Of a DNA stretch of 64,000 bases, positions 24,430-35,531 are shown one piece after another (positions within the stretch are counted from its first letter, which is position 1; each line of letters opens with the position of its first letter). A model generated the notes under the pieces. The model ran no database searches. It had not been told where the DNA came from and was given only the letters and a program-made list of their open reading frames with translations. Source of the stretch: Zhengitettix transpicula. Lineage: Eukaryota; Arthropoda; Insecta; Orthoptera; Tetrigidae. The stretch lies in NCBI GenBank assembly GCA_037074705.1, contig CM073594.1:80973009-81037008 (forward strand), in the 5' to 3' direction. The translations under genes and the position numbers were made by a program.

Positions 24430-24525
24430 CAAAACGTCGCAAGCAAAATGACTCGAGTCAGAACGTCGAAAGCAAAATGACTCGAGTCAGAACGTCGAAA
24501 GCAAAATGACTAGAGGCAAAATCGT
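24430..24525. repeat. Subterminal 29-bp tandem repeats of Harbinger
   Basis: About three units of 29 bp, each with the perfect palindrome TGACTCGAGTCA followed by GAACGTCGAAAGCAAAA (24449 and 24478 are unit starts). The AACGTCG core also occurs in the TIR-proximal DNA. These are plausible binding sites for the element's Myb/MADF-like protein. Confidence 0.75.
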
Positions 24526-24613
24526 CGCCGACAAAATATTTCAAGCTGTCTTAGACGGTTTCAGGCTGTTTCGAGCTGTATCTAGCAACCAAACTCATTT
24601 AATATCAGTGAAG

Positions 24614-24814
24614 ATGGAGCGTGACGACGAAATAACTGTTATTATTTATTGTTATATGTTGTTGGAAGAAGACAAAAGTTTTCGAGATTTATGGGTACAC
24701 CCAATTAATACTAAAAGAAATATAAACGGTTTTCTTAATGAATTACGAGCGGACGAAAACAAATTTTTTCAATTTCACAAGGATGAGCTCCAAAAGTTTC
24801 GATTTTCTTATTGA
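24614..24814 (+). pseudogene. Harbinger transposase, N-terminal piece
   Basis: Reads MERDDEITVIIYCYMLLEED, then LWVHPINTKRNINGFLNELR and DENKFFQFHKDEL. The WVHP ... EL..D..KFF pattern is the conserved N-terminus of PIF/Harbinger transposases. It stops after 66 residues, before any catalytic residue. A C-terminal piece of the same protein is at 25225-25490, but a minus-strand segment lies between them. Confidence 0.75.
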
Positions 24815-24902
24815 TTTGATTGGTGAAAAAATTAAGAAAGCAAGACACTATTTTTCGTAGGTAATATATTTTTACATACATACATTGTTATTTTAACTTA
24901 TT

Positions 24903-25220
24903 CTATTGCGGGAATATTATGAGTTCTGTAGCTTCTGCCTCTTCCTCGTCTGCAAGATTATTAACTAATTCTAATAATTTTACTTTAAAACTTCTTTGCC
25001 GTCTTATTGAGAATTTTTCAATGTCCTGCAGCAGCCCTTTAAAAAAATGCATCATAGGTGAATCGGGTTCAGTGCACCTAGATTCTAGCAAATTTTGCAT
25101 TGGCACTAACATTTCTGAGGCAGTTTTTTTTTATTTCTTTAGTTGGGGGTCTGGAATCAAGAGAACTTGATGATTGTGTGTTCTCTACTAAATAGCTACA
25201 GCTGCAGGCACGTCTTCTTC
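24903..25220 (-). pseudogene. MADF/BESS-type accessory protein, C-terminal piece
   Basis: Minus-strand frame with SPMMHFFKGLLQDIEKFSIR then RRQRSFKVKLLELVNNLADE, a good match to a BESS motif (hydrophobic FFK.LL ... R.FK...L.L). A Ser-rich linker (SYLVENTQSSSSLDSRPPTK) precedes it in another frame, so a frameshift lies near 25095. Such MADF-BESS or Myb-like proteins are the second ORF of Harbinger elements and bind the subterminal DNA. The N-terminal DNA-binding domain is missing. Confidence 0.65.
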
Positions 25221-25224
25221 CTCG

Positions 25225-25490
25225 ACTATATTGCCGACACTTTGGTGTTCTCGAAAATGCGATGCTGGTAAATGCAGAAAAAGCAAAAATAATCATTCTT
25301 TCCTGTTGCGTTCTTCACAACATGATTAGAGAAAAAGAGGGAACTGTTTGCACTTGAGGAAGCTGACATTGATCCTTCTCAAACAGTTTTCAGAGGATCC
25401 AATCATGTCTATGGTATTCGAAACAGATACATGGATTTCTTTAATTCCAACTACGGCAGCGTACCATGGCAATATAGTTTCATTTAGTTT
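25225..25490 (+). pseudogene. Harbinger transposase, C-terminal piece
   Basis: Plus strand reads NAEKAKIIILSCCVLHNMIR, the CCVLHN.IRE block near the C-terminus of DDE_Tnp_4 transposases, then after a stop ADIDPSQTVFRG and YMDFFNSNYGSVPWQYS, with GSVPWQ being the usual C-terminal end. The DDE catalytic core is deleted. Its position beyond an oppositely oriented BESS segment shows an internal rearrangement. Confidence 0.7.
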
Positions 25491-25725
25491 ATTAGATGCT
25501 TGTGAAGAAAATATTATATTGATTGTAAAAACAGTGTAACAATGACTGGTCATTACAACAAAATATTATTTAAATAAATAATGTAGGTACAGAATAATAA
25601 TAATAATATAAACTGTCTCTTTCTTTCACATATTCGCTCAATTTAATTTAGCAACAATACGCGCGCTTCGTTCATTACAAAATATTATCTATAGCAGCAA
25701 ATGAATTCAACTCAATACACACACA

Positions 25726-25732
<7 letters not shown>

Positions 25733-25768
<36 letters not shown>
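25733..25768. repeat. (TA)n microsatellite
   Basis: TA repeat directly left of one arm of a perfect inverted repeat. A second short AT tract follows at 25801-25816. Confidence 0.9.
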
Positions 25769-25770
<2 letters not shown>

Positions 25771-26059
25771 GGTCTGCGACGGTTTGAGACAGATAGATAG
25801 ATATATATATATATATCAAAATATCCATTTTCGCCTTATTTTGTCAAGTAAATTCCAATGCTGTAATGAATAATTGGAGACAAATACAAGGTTAGGTTTC
25901 CCGCTAAGTGCTGGGCGCATGCGCAAGCTGTTTGACTCGCCAGGCAATGCGACGAGTCATAATTCCTTCTCTCAACGTCCGACACGACGAAACATGACTC
26001 GAGGTGCCTGGCTGTCACGAGGCGACGGTCGCGGACTGTCTCAAACCGTCGCAGACCGT
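25769..26059. repeat. Perfect 24-bp inverted repeat inside Harbinger
   Basis: ACGGTCTGCGACGGTTTGAG (continuing to 25792) is exactly complementary to 26036-26059. The arms are about 240 bp apart. The left arm sits between AT microsatellites and looks like a transposed copy of the right subterminal DNA. Confidence 0.85.
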
Positions 26060-26189
26060 CACGCCGTGTCGGACGCGACAGTTTCGCCTGGTGTGCGTCC
26101 CTGCATAAGAAGCCCATGCATTTTCTTCCTCGAGTCGTCGACCGACAAAATGACTCGTCGCGTCGCTTGCAGTGTGCGGCCGGCCTAAG

Positions 26190-26690
26190 GGTGTAATACT
26201 TCATTCCTCTGGGTTTAAATATTTGGTGGGGTTTTCTTAAATAATAAGATTATTTATCTTATTATAATTGTTTAATAAAAAATGAGCAACAAACACACGA
26301 ATTTTCAATAAAATTTGTTCTAAATAAAATTAATGATACATGGAGTCTTGTCAGGGATACCGTGGGGTGAACCTTAACATGGTCAAAATGAACGATATTA
26401 TGAATCTGACTTTAAAACAAAAGGAGGAACCTGGTATTACGATTATATATTAAAATAATTTATCGATACCATGCCTAGATGTTACATATGGCGCAGACTG
26501 GTGGCAGTGCAACTTCCGATGATCTTGTTGGGACCTTTGAGCGCATTTTGAAGTCGGCGATAATCGTGTGAGTCCCACTGACTTCCAGGCTTTCGTCGGA
26601 TTATGATTTGAGCCTGGTCACCGACCGCTCAAGCTCGTGTCTGGCTACTACTCACTGCCAAATTCTCCTTCCCGGAGTCTCCAAAACTCC
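26190..26690. other. No feature seen
   Basis: AT-rich then mixed-composition DNA without recognisable coding or repeat structure. Confidence 0.4.
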
Positions 26691-26701
26691 TCCGGCAAAT
26701 G

Positions 26702-27241
26702 ATTTTTTTGTATTATTTTTTAGAGTAACAGGCTACATGAACGAATCCACATGATGGAAACTCATCTTTAATAGCATAGGAAGGGATTTGAAAGAGGGCA
26801 TGCGGAATGGTAGAGGAAGATAGCCAATGGTTAACTAGGGCCCCCGGGCTATGGTTTAGGATCCTACCCGGCAATTCGCCTAAACGTAATGCAGGGAAAT
26901 CCCTAGAAAAACCTGCATCAGGTAGGTCGGGCATTTGGTACTCGTCCCACGCCCTTCCGATGGCGGGATAGGAGTTAGCTGTGAGTTCGCAGATTTCCCC
27001 TCGCCTTGACCGGTTTCGGAGACAGCTGGCCGACAATTCCAATAGGAATAGCGGACAACTCTTACGGTATGCCCAAGGTCTGCGACCCCGGAACATACAC
27101 CTCTCAAAACAGGTCGAGGTGCCTCGGCATGTAGGAAAGCTAGTTCAAAAAACCAGAGAGATGTGAAGGCATCCCCAAAGGTAGCTTCCGCCAGAGCTCT
27201 CTGGGAAGGTTCACCTGCGAGAGAATCCTCTCGCTGGCATG
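26702..27241 (-). mobile_element. 540-bp poly-A retroelement, copy 1
   Basis: Minus-oriented: the poly-A tract (poly-T here) is at the left, and a hairpin GCGAGAGGATTCTCTCGCAGG forms the 5' end at the right. Target duplication CCGGCAAATG (26692-26701 and 27242-27251) shows target-primed insertion. Three more copies lie at 47.1, 54.1 and 61.2 kb. It is either the 3' end of a non-LTR retrotransposon or a SINE. I saw no RNA polymerase III B box. Confidence 0.8.
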
Positions 27242-27259
27242 CCGGCAAATGTTTCTCAT

Positions 27260-28660
27260 TCTCTCCCTTTTAAGGTTCGGGAGCTCACTTATCCATACCT
27301 AATAAATTTGGTAACCCATGGAGCTGTCAGTGTTCTTTAGGCCCTTTATTGCCTTTTTCAAAAAGGGGACTTCTTTGCATTTCAAAGGGAGAGGTCTAGA
27401 AATTTTCAGAGCACCATCCTACACAATCATAACTGCCAATACTAAGGACTTGAATAACGTTTAATCAAATTATTAAGCCATTGCAAGAGTTAATAATATG
27501 CTTAGAAGGAATATATTCCGTGATAAATAATTCAGTATAGAAACTAAGAAGGAAGGCAGATAATTGCTCCCTAACATGGGAAATTAAGTGACTGGCACCT
27601 CTCTATCTGTGTCTAGTTTAGTGTGCATTACCTCTCCCCACAGGTCTATGAATATTTCAGACTACATAGTTATCCCATAAGCTAGTTGGCATTAAGGGTT
27701 TTGCCACGTGCAAAGCAGTTTCAGATCATTGAATGTTATTTCAGTGGGAAGGTTATACGCGTTTCTGTTCAATATACGAATATCAGTTGTAATAACCGGG
27801 GTTTCAAGGGGCTTATTTTAATTTTTACTAATAAAGTCAAGATTTAGTTAATAAATAAAAAATTTAAGTAACTATTAAAACACATAAGAACAATTTTAAA
27901 GCAACAAAATAATAAAAAGCTTTTGAGTTTTGTCAACTGTCAAGTGCAGTTGTGTCGCTCTAGGCTCTTCCTCGAACCTGACGAAAGGGACACGTTGTGT
28001 GGGTATTTAATTTATCACTTTCTTATTCATTATTTTTAATCAGACGTAAATTTTTCATTTTAAAATAATATTCTCTCAGGGTAAATCACCGAGGGGAGAT
28101 ATTTTGGCATATCTTTTGTGGCAATATGATCAAAATTTTGCAATCTTTATTTTATCTAATTTTGTATTATCGTTTGATTGTCAAAAATGTAATTGTCCCT
28201 TCTGTAATCCTCGTTACGCCATCTGTGCTTTAAACTTTCTCCACGTCTGACTTTCTTCTTGATGATAATGTGCCTACAATATTGACTTTAACTTCTGAAA
28301 ATCACTTAACTCTTTGTTCCTTAAAATTCAATACACTCCTCTTTTAAAACTGCACTGGTTTAAGTCACACCTACAGTTATTCCAACATTCGCTGAATTCT
28401 AGTCGCTCACCATCAAAACCTGCCAACAACGTTTTTCGTCCGTTCCCAACGGACAATCGTCAGCTTCTGTCCAAAAATCTCCTTCACAAGATGCCCTCAA
28501 GTCTCTACGCCCCCCCCTCCCAACCAACATAGTAAAACATTTTTCACTGTTGTGAGCATATGACCGATCAATGTTTTGGTCTCTCAAGTCAATCAACCCT
28601 GCTCCTGTAACCCTCAGTGCTCTTCCCGTCCAAAATCTCAGTAATATTCCGTCAAAAACC
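27260..28660. other. No gene; short DNA-element relic at 27943-28030
   Basis: 27948-28030 (GTGCAGTTGTGTCGCTCTAG, then ACGTTGTGTGGGTATTTA) matches the inner part of the tandem array at 39-40.4 kb and, inverted, 49.66-49.74 kb. The rest shows nothing recognisable. Confidence 0.45.
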
Positions 28661-28669
28661 ATTTAATAT

Positions 28670-29698
28670 TGTAATGCCAAATAATTAAGCCATTAATTGT
28701 TTTTTATTAATTTGAATTGTTAACGAAAAACTGAATTGTAAACGGAGAGCGAGGAAAGCAACAATGAGCGGTGACCTCTGTTCCTATTATTAAGGGTTCG
28801 GAATGGCGATTACGCGCGCAAAAGTAAGTTTAGTCTTCAGTCAACCACGAGAGGAGAGACATTGTAACAGTTTGCAGTCTTCGGCGAGGAGCAAAAGAGT
28901 ACAGTCGACGTCTACGATCAGCCACGAAAGGATAGACATTTAAAAGTTAATCTCCACCGAGCTACTTAGGAGTTTTCAAGCCAAACCGATAAATAAAGCG
29001 GTAAAAGGCTAAAATCTGCAACTAATAAGATTCCTTTAAGCAAGCTGTTAGTTTGGACAGAGTAGATGTGCTAACAATTGGTCAACGGAAGCAGGGGTGT
29101 GCTTCATTGTAAAGAGCTTGAACAATTTCGTGCTGAGGGAAGGCGACATCATATAGCCGACCAATTAGGAGAATCGTCCGAGTTCCTGGGAGCCTAGTAA
29201 TTACATTTCGACTTCATAAATTTAGAATCTGTGATAAAAATTTAGAATCAGTGTAAAAATTTTGCAATATAGTGTACTTTTGAAGCGCCAAAAGAATGCT
29301 GGTACCAGCCGCACCATACGTAAGTAACCAAAACGTTAATAAAATCTGTAATCGCTAAATAAAAGGTAAAGTCAGATTTCGTTCGCTTTTCTTGCAGATT
29401 CTCTTTCATTTATCAGCACATTATTTTAAAGTAAATTTTAAACTGTATTGTTAATAAGATCATTCAATGATTTGTATTGTTAATCATCAAACCAAGTAAA
29501 GGCATTGAGATAAGACATTAAATTTTGTTTGTAAATTTTGGAAGAAACAAATTGATAATAAATAATTTAGCTTGTTAAAAAAATTGATTATCTTTTTCAT
29601 TTAATTAGCCTATTCATTTTAGTTATTACATTTTGGCTACCACAAAGTGGGGCAAATTCTTTAAATTAAATTAAATCGTAAAATTGTTGATTATTACA
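28670..29698 (+). mobile_element. Solo LTR L
   Basis: TGTAATGCCAAATAATTAAG ... GATTATTACA with perfect ATAT flanks (28666-28669 and 29699-29702). GGTACCAG, then GTAAGT at 29320-29325, then GTCAGATTTCGTTCG. One PBS-like unit, TTTTGGCTACCACAAAGTGG, at 29631-29650. Closely similar to solo LTR B over most of its length, but with an extended 3' end. Confidence 0.88.
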
Positions 29699-29702
29699 AT
29701 AT

Positions 29703-31974
29703 ATAAATAATGTGTTGTGCTTTCAAAGTTTTGCCTTATTACTAAGTTGATTCTAAAAAACAATGTATAAATTTCGTTGGCTGTCTAGAGCTCACTCGAA
29801 ACTAATTTATCTCTTAAATGGTTTACGTAAGTCACGTAAATTTTTTTCTCGAAATTGTAATCGTATAAATCTAGTAACATAGATTGGAGTAACGTACTCT
29901 GAATTTGAAACACACAAAATTTTAAAAATAGAAAAATAATGTAATGTAGAAAATAAATATATCTGTTGTTTCTTGAAACTATATACAATATGAAGCTTAT
30001 AAAATATCAAAATAAATAATATCAGTTAATCTCTTGACGTAATCAAAAGTTGAAGAAGTTGTTTGGTTAGTTTAAAATTGAAATACTCGTTAATATTCTC
30101 AATTGAACTGTTTTTCAAATTTAATTTATTTTACCTTGAAATATCTGGTCTTCTTATAGTTTCTATAGTTTGCTGAAACACTACTGTTTTGAAAACTTGG
30201 TATAAAATTCAATAGCTTAGTATAAGAACTGTTGTGGACCCAATAATTTAAAAATCGGGAAACCCACCTTTTTGAGGGATAATAAGCAACTCTCCTTGAC
30301 GGCGGGGGGAAAAAAAGCCCTGTCGTAGCTAAGCCTAATGGGTTCCACACAAAAGACGGAAGATTTTCTCGAACTCTGAAGTAACGTTTGTTTTAGCACA
30401 ATTTAAGAAGAGAGTATTTCTTACATGTTAGAGATTAAATATTTCTGTTGGTTTAAAATTAAAATACTGTGAGTTGGGTGCAATGGAAGGAGTAGATCGC
30501 GAGAGTCTCAGATGGATCTTTGAATCAGGGAGATTTACCAGTTTTTGGCCATCAGAGGAGATGGTTGGTTTTGGGCTGAGAGGCAGAAGCTAGTTTGGTG
30601 CTAACTCCTTAAACTGAAATTTTATTGGCAAAATGTTAAAATCTTGGATGCCGAAAATAATTACTTCACAAGACTGAAGAGCGAACTATTCGTTCTAATC
30701 CTACTGAAATAAATTTTAAAACTGACACAAATAATTTCATACCTTGTTGCTATATAGGAATTAATTTTCATGTATCATATCAGTATTTACTTCAAGTAGA
30801 CCCATAAATTTACATTGCAAACTTAAACAGGCTACAATATAAATGTTAGATTACCATTGTTTCAGCCTTATAAACAAATTTGAGTTATAAACGTCATAGA
30901 ACGCAGTCCATTGCATTGAATTTAAATTTGATCTTCTATTTTTAACTTATATTAATATACAAGCATTCATGTTAATAAATAAGAGCCTAGTAGTCAGAAA
31001 AATTATCAGATTTAAAACATAATATTTGACAATCACAACGTTTCATTCCTGATTGGGACCTCTTAACTTCTTATAATATATTTTTCTGACATCACATTGA
31101 TTTGAAAGAAGTTACATTATTATAATTGTGTATATGGATACAGTGAATACTTTAAGTCTATATAATTTATATTGGTATGACATAACTATAATGTTATCAA
31201 TTTCAGATTTATATTTTATTGTATAAAGTTTGTTTATTTAGGTATATTACCTGAATAATTACAAAATCTGAGAAAGAACAGTCATCTTGAATGATTTTTT
31301 TGGTCTATTAAATTTTTTTATGACAAATTGGTACTATGTATTTATGTCATTTGTGGGATTAAATTAAATATGTACAATTTTTGTATTTAGCACTATTAAT
31401 TTCAAAATGTCCTCTATCTTCAGATTTTAAAGTTCAATTGTAACGGATATAAATATTTTATTTCCCTTTAATTAAACACCCTAGTTAATTTATTGAAAAT
31501 ATAATTTTAACGAAGATTCTCAATGTTATATAGGACAAACTAATCGTGTTTTAAAAACTATGTAGGCCTATTACACCTACGTTCAAGCAAAAAAGTTAAT
31601 TTATTGTATATAACTCAAATCAGTAACGTAACGTAACAACAATTATTTATAAATCGGACATGAACTTGTGCAATGAAGTAAGAATACATTTACAAATATT
31701 AAAACTTTAGAATTAATTGGCCCACAAACTACCATTTAAAATTAAATTCTAACACGTGTAGCTTTATTGTAAAATGCATGAATTTATTTAATACAAATAA
31801 GTTGACACTTGGAGGCTGTTGTAATTAATATAAAAATGTCTAAATTTAAATTTACATAAACGAAAATATTATATCTACATCTTTAATTTCTTTTCTATGA
31901 AGCACACAGAATTACGGAACAATCATATTTTCTATTCTACTTGTAATGTGTAATGTGAACTATATTTACTAAAA

Positions 31975-31975
<1 letters not shown>
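29703..31975. other. Long AT-rich stretch, no feature
   Basis: More than 2 kb of AT-rich DNA. The short minus-strand frames at 29785-30399 are low-complexity and unrecognisable. I found no repeat partner in the window. Confidence 0.45.

Positions 31976-31978
<3 letters not shown>

Positions 31979-32006
<28 letters not shown>
31979..32006. repeat. (TA)n at left edge of LTR M
   Basis: Uninterrupted AT repeat ending at the LTR start. Confidence 0.95.
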
Positions 32007-32009
<3 letters not shown>

Positions 32010-33010
32010 AATTCCAATTACTTAGGCCATTAATTGTTTGTATTAGAAATTAAATTGTTAGCGAATAAATTGTTAGCGGTATTTTGAGCGACAATAGCGC
32101 TGAGTTCTGTTGCTTTGAGAAAATGCCAAAATGGAAATGCGCGCTCAAACTCGAGAGGCACTAGGATAGTTAGTTGGTGCCAAAAGATTGATGTAGACGG
32201 ATGAAGTTTTGAATCAGCAGCCAGAAAGGAGAGCAAGTTGTCGTGTCAGAAACATACTCGAGATGATCTAAAGTATTTAAAAGTAAAGTTAGTTTCGGTC
32301 AGGAACAAGGAGCGGAATAGCAGAGTCTACATTTAGGACCAGCCACGAGAGAATAAAGATTCAAAACAAACCCTCACTGAGCTACGTTGCAGTTTAAATC
32401 CAAATCAGTAAAAGACGAATAAATTAGCAACTCGTAAGATTCCTGTAAGGCAAGCAGACATCAGATAACTGATAACTAGGAGGATCATCCGAGTTCCTGG
32501 GAGCCAAGAAATTACATTTCGATTCAAATAGTGTAGAATCTGTGAGTCGACATTTAGAATCACTGGAAAATTTTGCAATAGTGTACTTTTGAAGCTACAG
32601 AGAACGCTGGTACCAGCCAAACTATATGTAAGTAACAAAAACCAAAACTGTGATAATATTGTAAACGCTAATTAAAGGATAGAGTCAGATTTCGTTCGTT
32701 CGTTCGTTCGCTTCCTTCTAGTTCTCTTTCATTAATCGACTTATTGTTTTAATTTTAAGCATATAATATTTTGAATTGTTAATTAGTCAAATTCAACTTT
32801 TATCGTGTCCTAATCATGAAACCCAGTAAAGACCCTGAGAGAACCGATCTCAATATTTTTTTGTAATTATCTTTTATTCTTTGAAAGCCAGAAAACAAAA
32901 TAAAAATATTTGATTGTTAATTGTTCATAAGCTTTTCATTTATATTAACCCATCATATTTAATTATTACATTAAACGTGAATAAATTAAATTATTAACCG
33001 ATTTTTTATT

Positions 33011-33013
<3 letters not shown>
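32007..33013 (+). mobile_element. Solo LTR M
   Basis: TGTAATTCCAATTACTTAGG ... TTTTTTATTACA, with ATAT flanks that merge into (TA)n on both sides. GGTACCAG, then GTAAGT at 32628-32633, then GTCAGATTTCGTTCGTTCG with a GTTC expansion. An inner ATTACA followed by AAACGTG (about 32965-32980) is a decayed PBS-like unit. Confidence 0.87.

Positions 33014-33041
<28 letters not shown>
33014..33041. repeat. (TA)n at right edge of LTR M
   Basis: Uninterrupted TA repeat starting at the LTR end. Confidence 0.95.
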
Positions 33042-33044
<3 letters not shown>

Positions 33045-33045
<1 letters not shown>

Positions 33046-35460
33046 TAAAATCTTATCTGTCTTTTAAAATGCTTATATTTTTAGTAGTTAGTACTTTTTC
33101 ATTCCAATCCTTCATAGTTCTGTTCAGTAACAAGTACTTTCCCATAACGAACTGTTCCTCTATTTTTTTAATTATAGAAGTGTGATTACTTTTACCAACA
33201 TAATTTGGAGATTCCTTTAAAGTGCGAAATGTACAAGATTGGAATTGATTAACAACGTCATTTTCTGAGCAGAGAATGTGAAAGAAGACGACTAGAAAAA
33301 TTATTGAAAGGATTCAGACATGGCAGACAAAGAAATTCGTGAGAAATTAGAACTTGGGATTCTACTTAGTCTCACTATCAGTCATTAACGTTTCTAAGGA
33401 TAATTTTCGAACACCCTGTATATAGCATATCTATGCAGCAAATACATTGTTCATTGTTGTTTTTGCAGCACGATTACTTCAGTAAAATATATTGTTAATA
33501 ATATATGTTTACATATTATCTGTTTTATAAATTTCAACTTTCTAAGCTGTAAGGATCATGTTTGTACCGCGTTAACAATTTATTCAGGTTCCTCTAAACC
33601 GATGCTCAGAGTTATTTTTTCTTCAAGGTATTGCTGGAAACTCGTCCAATTGGTTTTTGACGATGCAAGTTAAGTGGGTTTGGTTTTATAATAATTTGAG
33701 GATTCTTGGAGTGCAATCTGATGGAAGGTCCCAATTATGTTTCTATATGAACGTATTTGGATGGGATTCCGTTGAGTTCTCAGACGTCCAGGTCTGACGT
33801 GCAGTAAAGGTCACATACAGTTATCCGGAACTGCAGTTAACCAGATCATCAGTTAAAATTTTACCATGCGCGTCTAGGCCATCAGGTCGTGTCTGGGTCT
33901 GCAGTTCCGCAAGAACTGACGTGTCTGTTGGAATATCCCCAGTTCTGATCGTCAGTCCTCATCTTCCAACTAGTTGGTAAATTTCTTGCGTTTTACATCA
34001 GTTTTCCCTGTGTAATATGTCTGTGTATAGTAATAAAACACAATTTAGAACCGAATTTACCCAGCTACTTATTTACGCCTGAAAATATATTTAATTCCAC
34101 ATTAATCTATTACTGAAGAAGTGATTTTTCGTAGCCTACCTATGCAAAGGGAATTCTTATTTCTTCTACTGCCAAATATTATGAGTTTTGTTAATAGTTG
34201 AGTGAACTATCAACTCTGTTGCAATTTTTTTGCAGCTTTCGTATGATGTCGTTTCCTTTTCTTCATTATATGAATGAAGGAAAAGGTGTGTCCGGGGTTA
34301 AACCACCTTGTTACCTATTCTTACGTTTGGTTGGTTGAAAATCAGGTGCTTGATTTTGTAATTGTCAGGCGTAAGTTTCTGATTGTTAGTCGAATACTTC
34401 TGGATTAAGTTGTTGCTGATCCGGGATTGGTTGATAACAGCTTGCGGCATAGTCACCCTGGGGTTTTGTAATACTGGTGGCATAGACAAATTATTTTGAG
34501 TCTCATAACTCGTACAATTTTTCATTTGCATGTGATGATGATACTGCTGGTGTTTTCTGGATTAAGGGACTCGTTCATATCTGACAATGTTGATATTTCT
34601 TCTTCGAACAGATAAAAAAAGGTCCGGTCTGTTTACTTGGTTTTGTGTAATATTTTGTAGCCAAGATAATGCTAGTTAGTTTGTGCCTGGTTTACTCACT
34701 TAGCCGTCAGGAAAAGCAGAGGTCCACAATTATATATCATTTTGCTTCGAGAAGAATGGGAACTTCTGATAACTTGAGTAGGCATTCATTACAGTTAATG
34801 AGGACGTAGGCTGATATTTCGCCTGTAAACACTGAACCAGGGCGTGCTTGGAGACAAAATTTCCCGCAAGGAACTATCATATATAAATATGAGATGACAG
34901 ACTTACTTGAAAAAATAAATATGTCTTAGATATAACATGAAAAAACTGAAGTCCTATCCTAAATCACGTAGTTACGATTTTACCGTATTACCGAGTTATT
35001 AGAATGCAAATTCAATGGGGAAGTTATTGTCTGTATAAAGGTTGAAGCTAAGTGGAAAGGTTTGTCAGACTCTATTAAATGATACAAGAAGAGCATAGTA
35101 CAATGCTGTAAACCTAAACATACAAGAAATTTACAAACATTTCGTGAAACTTTTGCACAAAAATAGCGAATTATTGTGATGTTTCGGCTACGATGGCAAT
35201 CTTGTTGTCCATCACGATATGATATAGACGGCTGTTTTTAGATGCAGATATCGACAGTTCACAATGAGCGTGTAGAAACTCCCAATGTGTCCGATTTGGC
35301 GTACGTTCATCGGTCTGTGACAGACTGATATGAGAATAATCCTCTTCAAAATATTTAGCCGGATTTTATCCGAAGCATATGAATGCTTTCGCTCTTATCG
35401 GTAAATCTTTGAGCTTAAATAATTATCAGTAAAATTTAAGAAACACTACATTATAAGGAA
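33045..35460. other. No confident gene; two possible coding relics on minus
   Basis: Minus-strand readings at 34620-34298 (FEEEISTLSDMNESLNP, then in another frame MPPVLQNPRVTMPQAVINQS) and near 33650-33590 (NWTSFQQYLEEKITLSIGLE) have a less AT-driven residue make-up than background. They are broken by frameshifts and I recognise no family. A GAACACCCTGTATATA string near 33409, common at the ends of insect DNA elements, is also present. Confidence 0.3.
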
Positions 35461-35468
35461 AACAAACT

Positions 35469-35471
<3 letters not shown>

Positions 35472-35528
<57 letters not shown>
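35472..35528. repeat. (CA)n(TA)n microsatellite
   Basis: About 14 AC units followed by about 14 AT units, ending at the edge of solo LTR I. Confidence 0.95.

Positions 35529-35531
<3 letters not shown>

Larger units (their letters stand above)
24377..26185. mobile_element. PIF/Harbinger element with intact ends
   Basis: TIRs begin GGCAGGCCGCACACTG (left) and, on the complement of the right end, GGCCGGCCGCACACTG, each leading to AAGCGACG. TAA target duplications flank it (24374-24376 and 26186-26188), the standard 3-bp TWA type. It contains pieces of both Harbinger proteins: a transposase on plus and a MADF/BESS-type protein on minus. Subterminal repeats with TGACTCGAGTCA lie at the left. The element is rearranged and cannot encode full proteins. 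Confidence 0.85.

Noticed and set aside
25836..26204. Overlapping frames of 122 and 104 codons on both strands
   Set aside because: They fall in the GC-rich terminal DNA of the Harbinger element, with no resemblance to its proteins.
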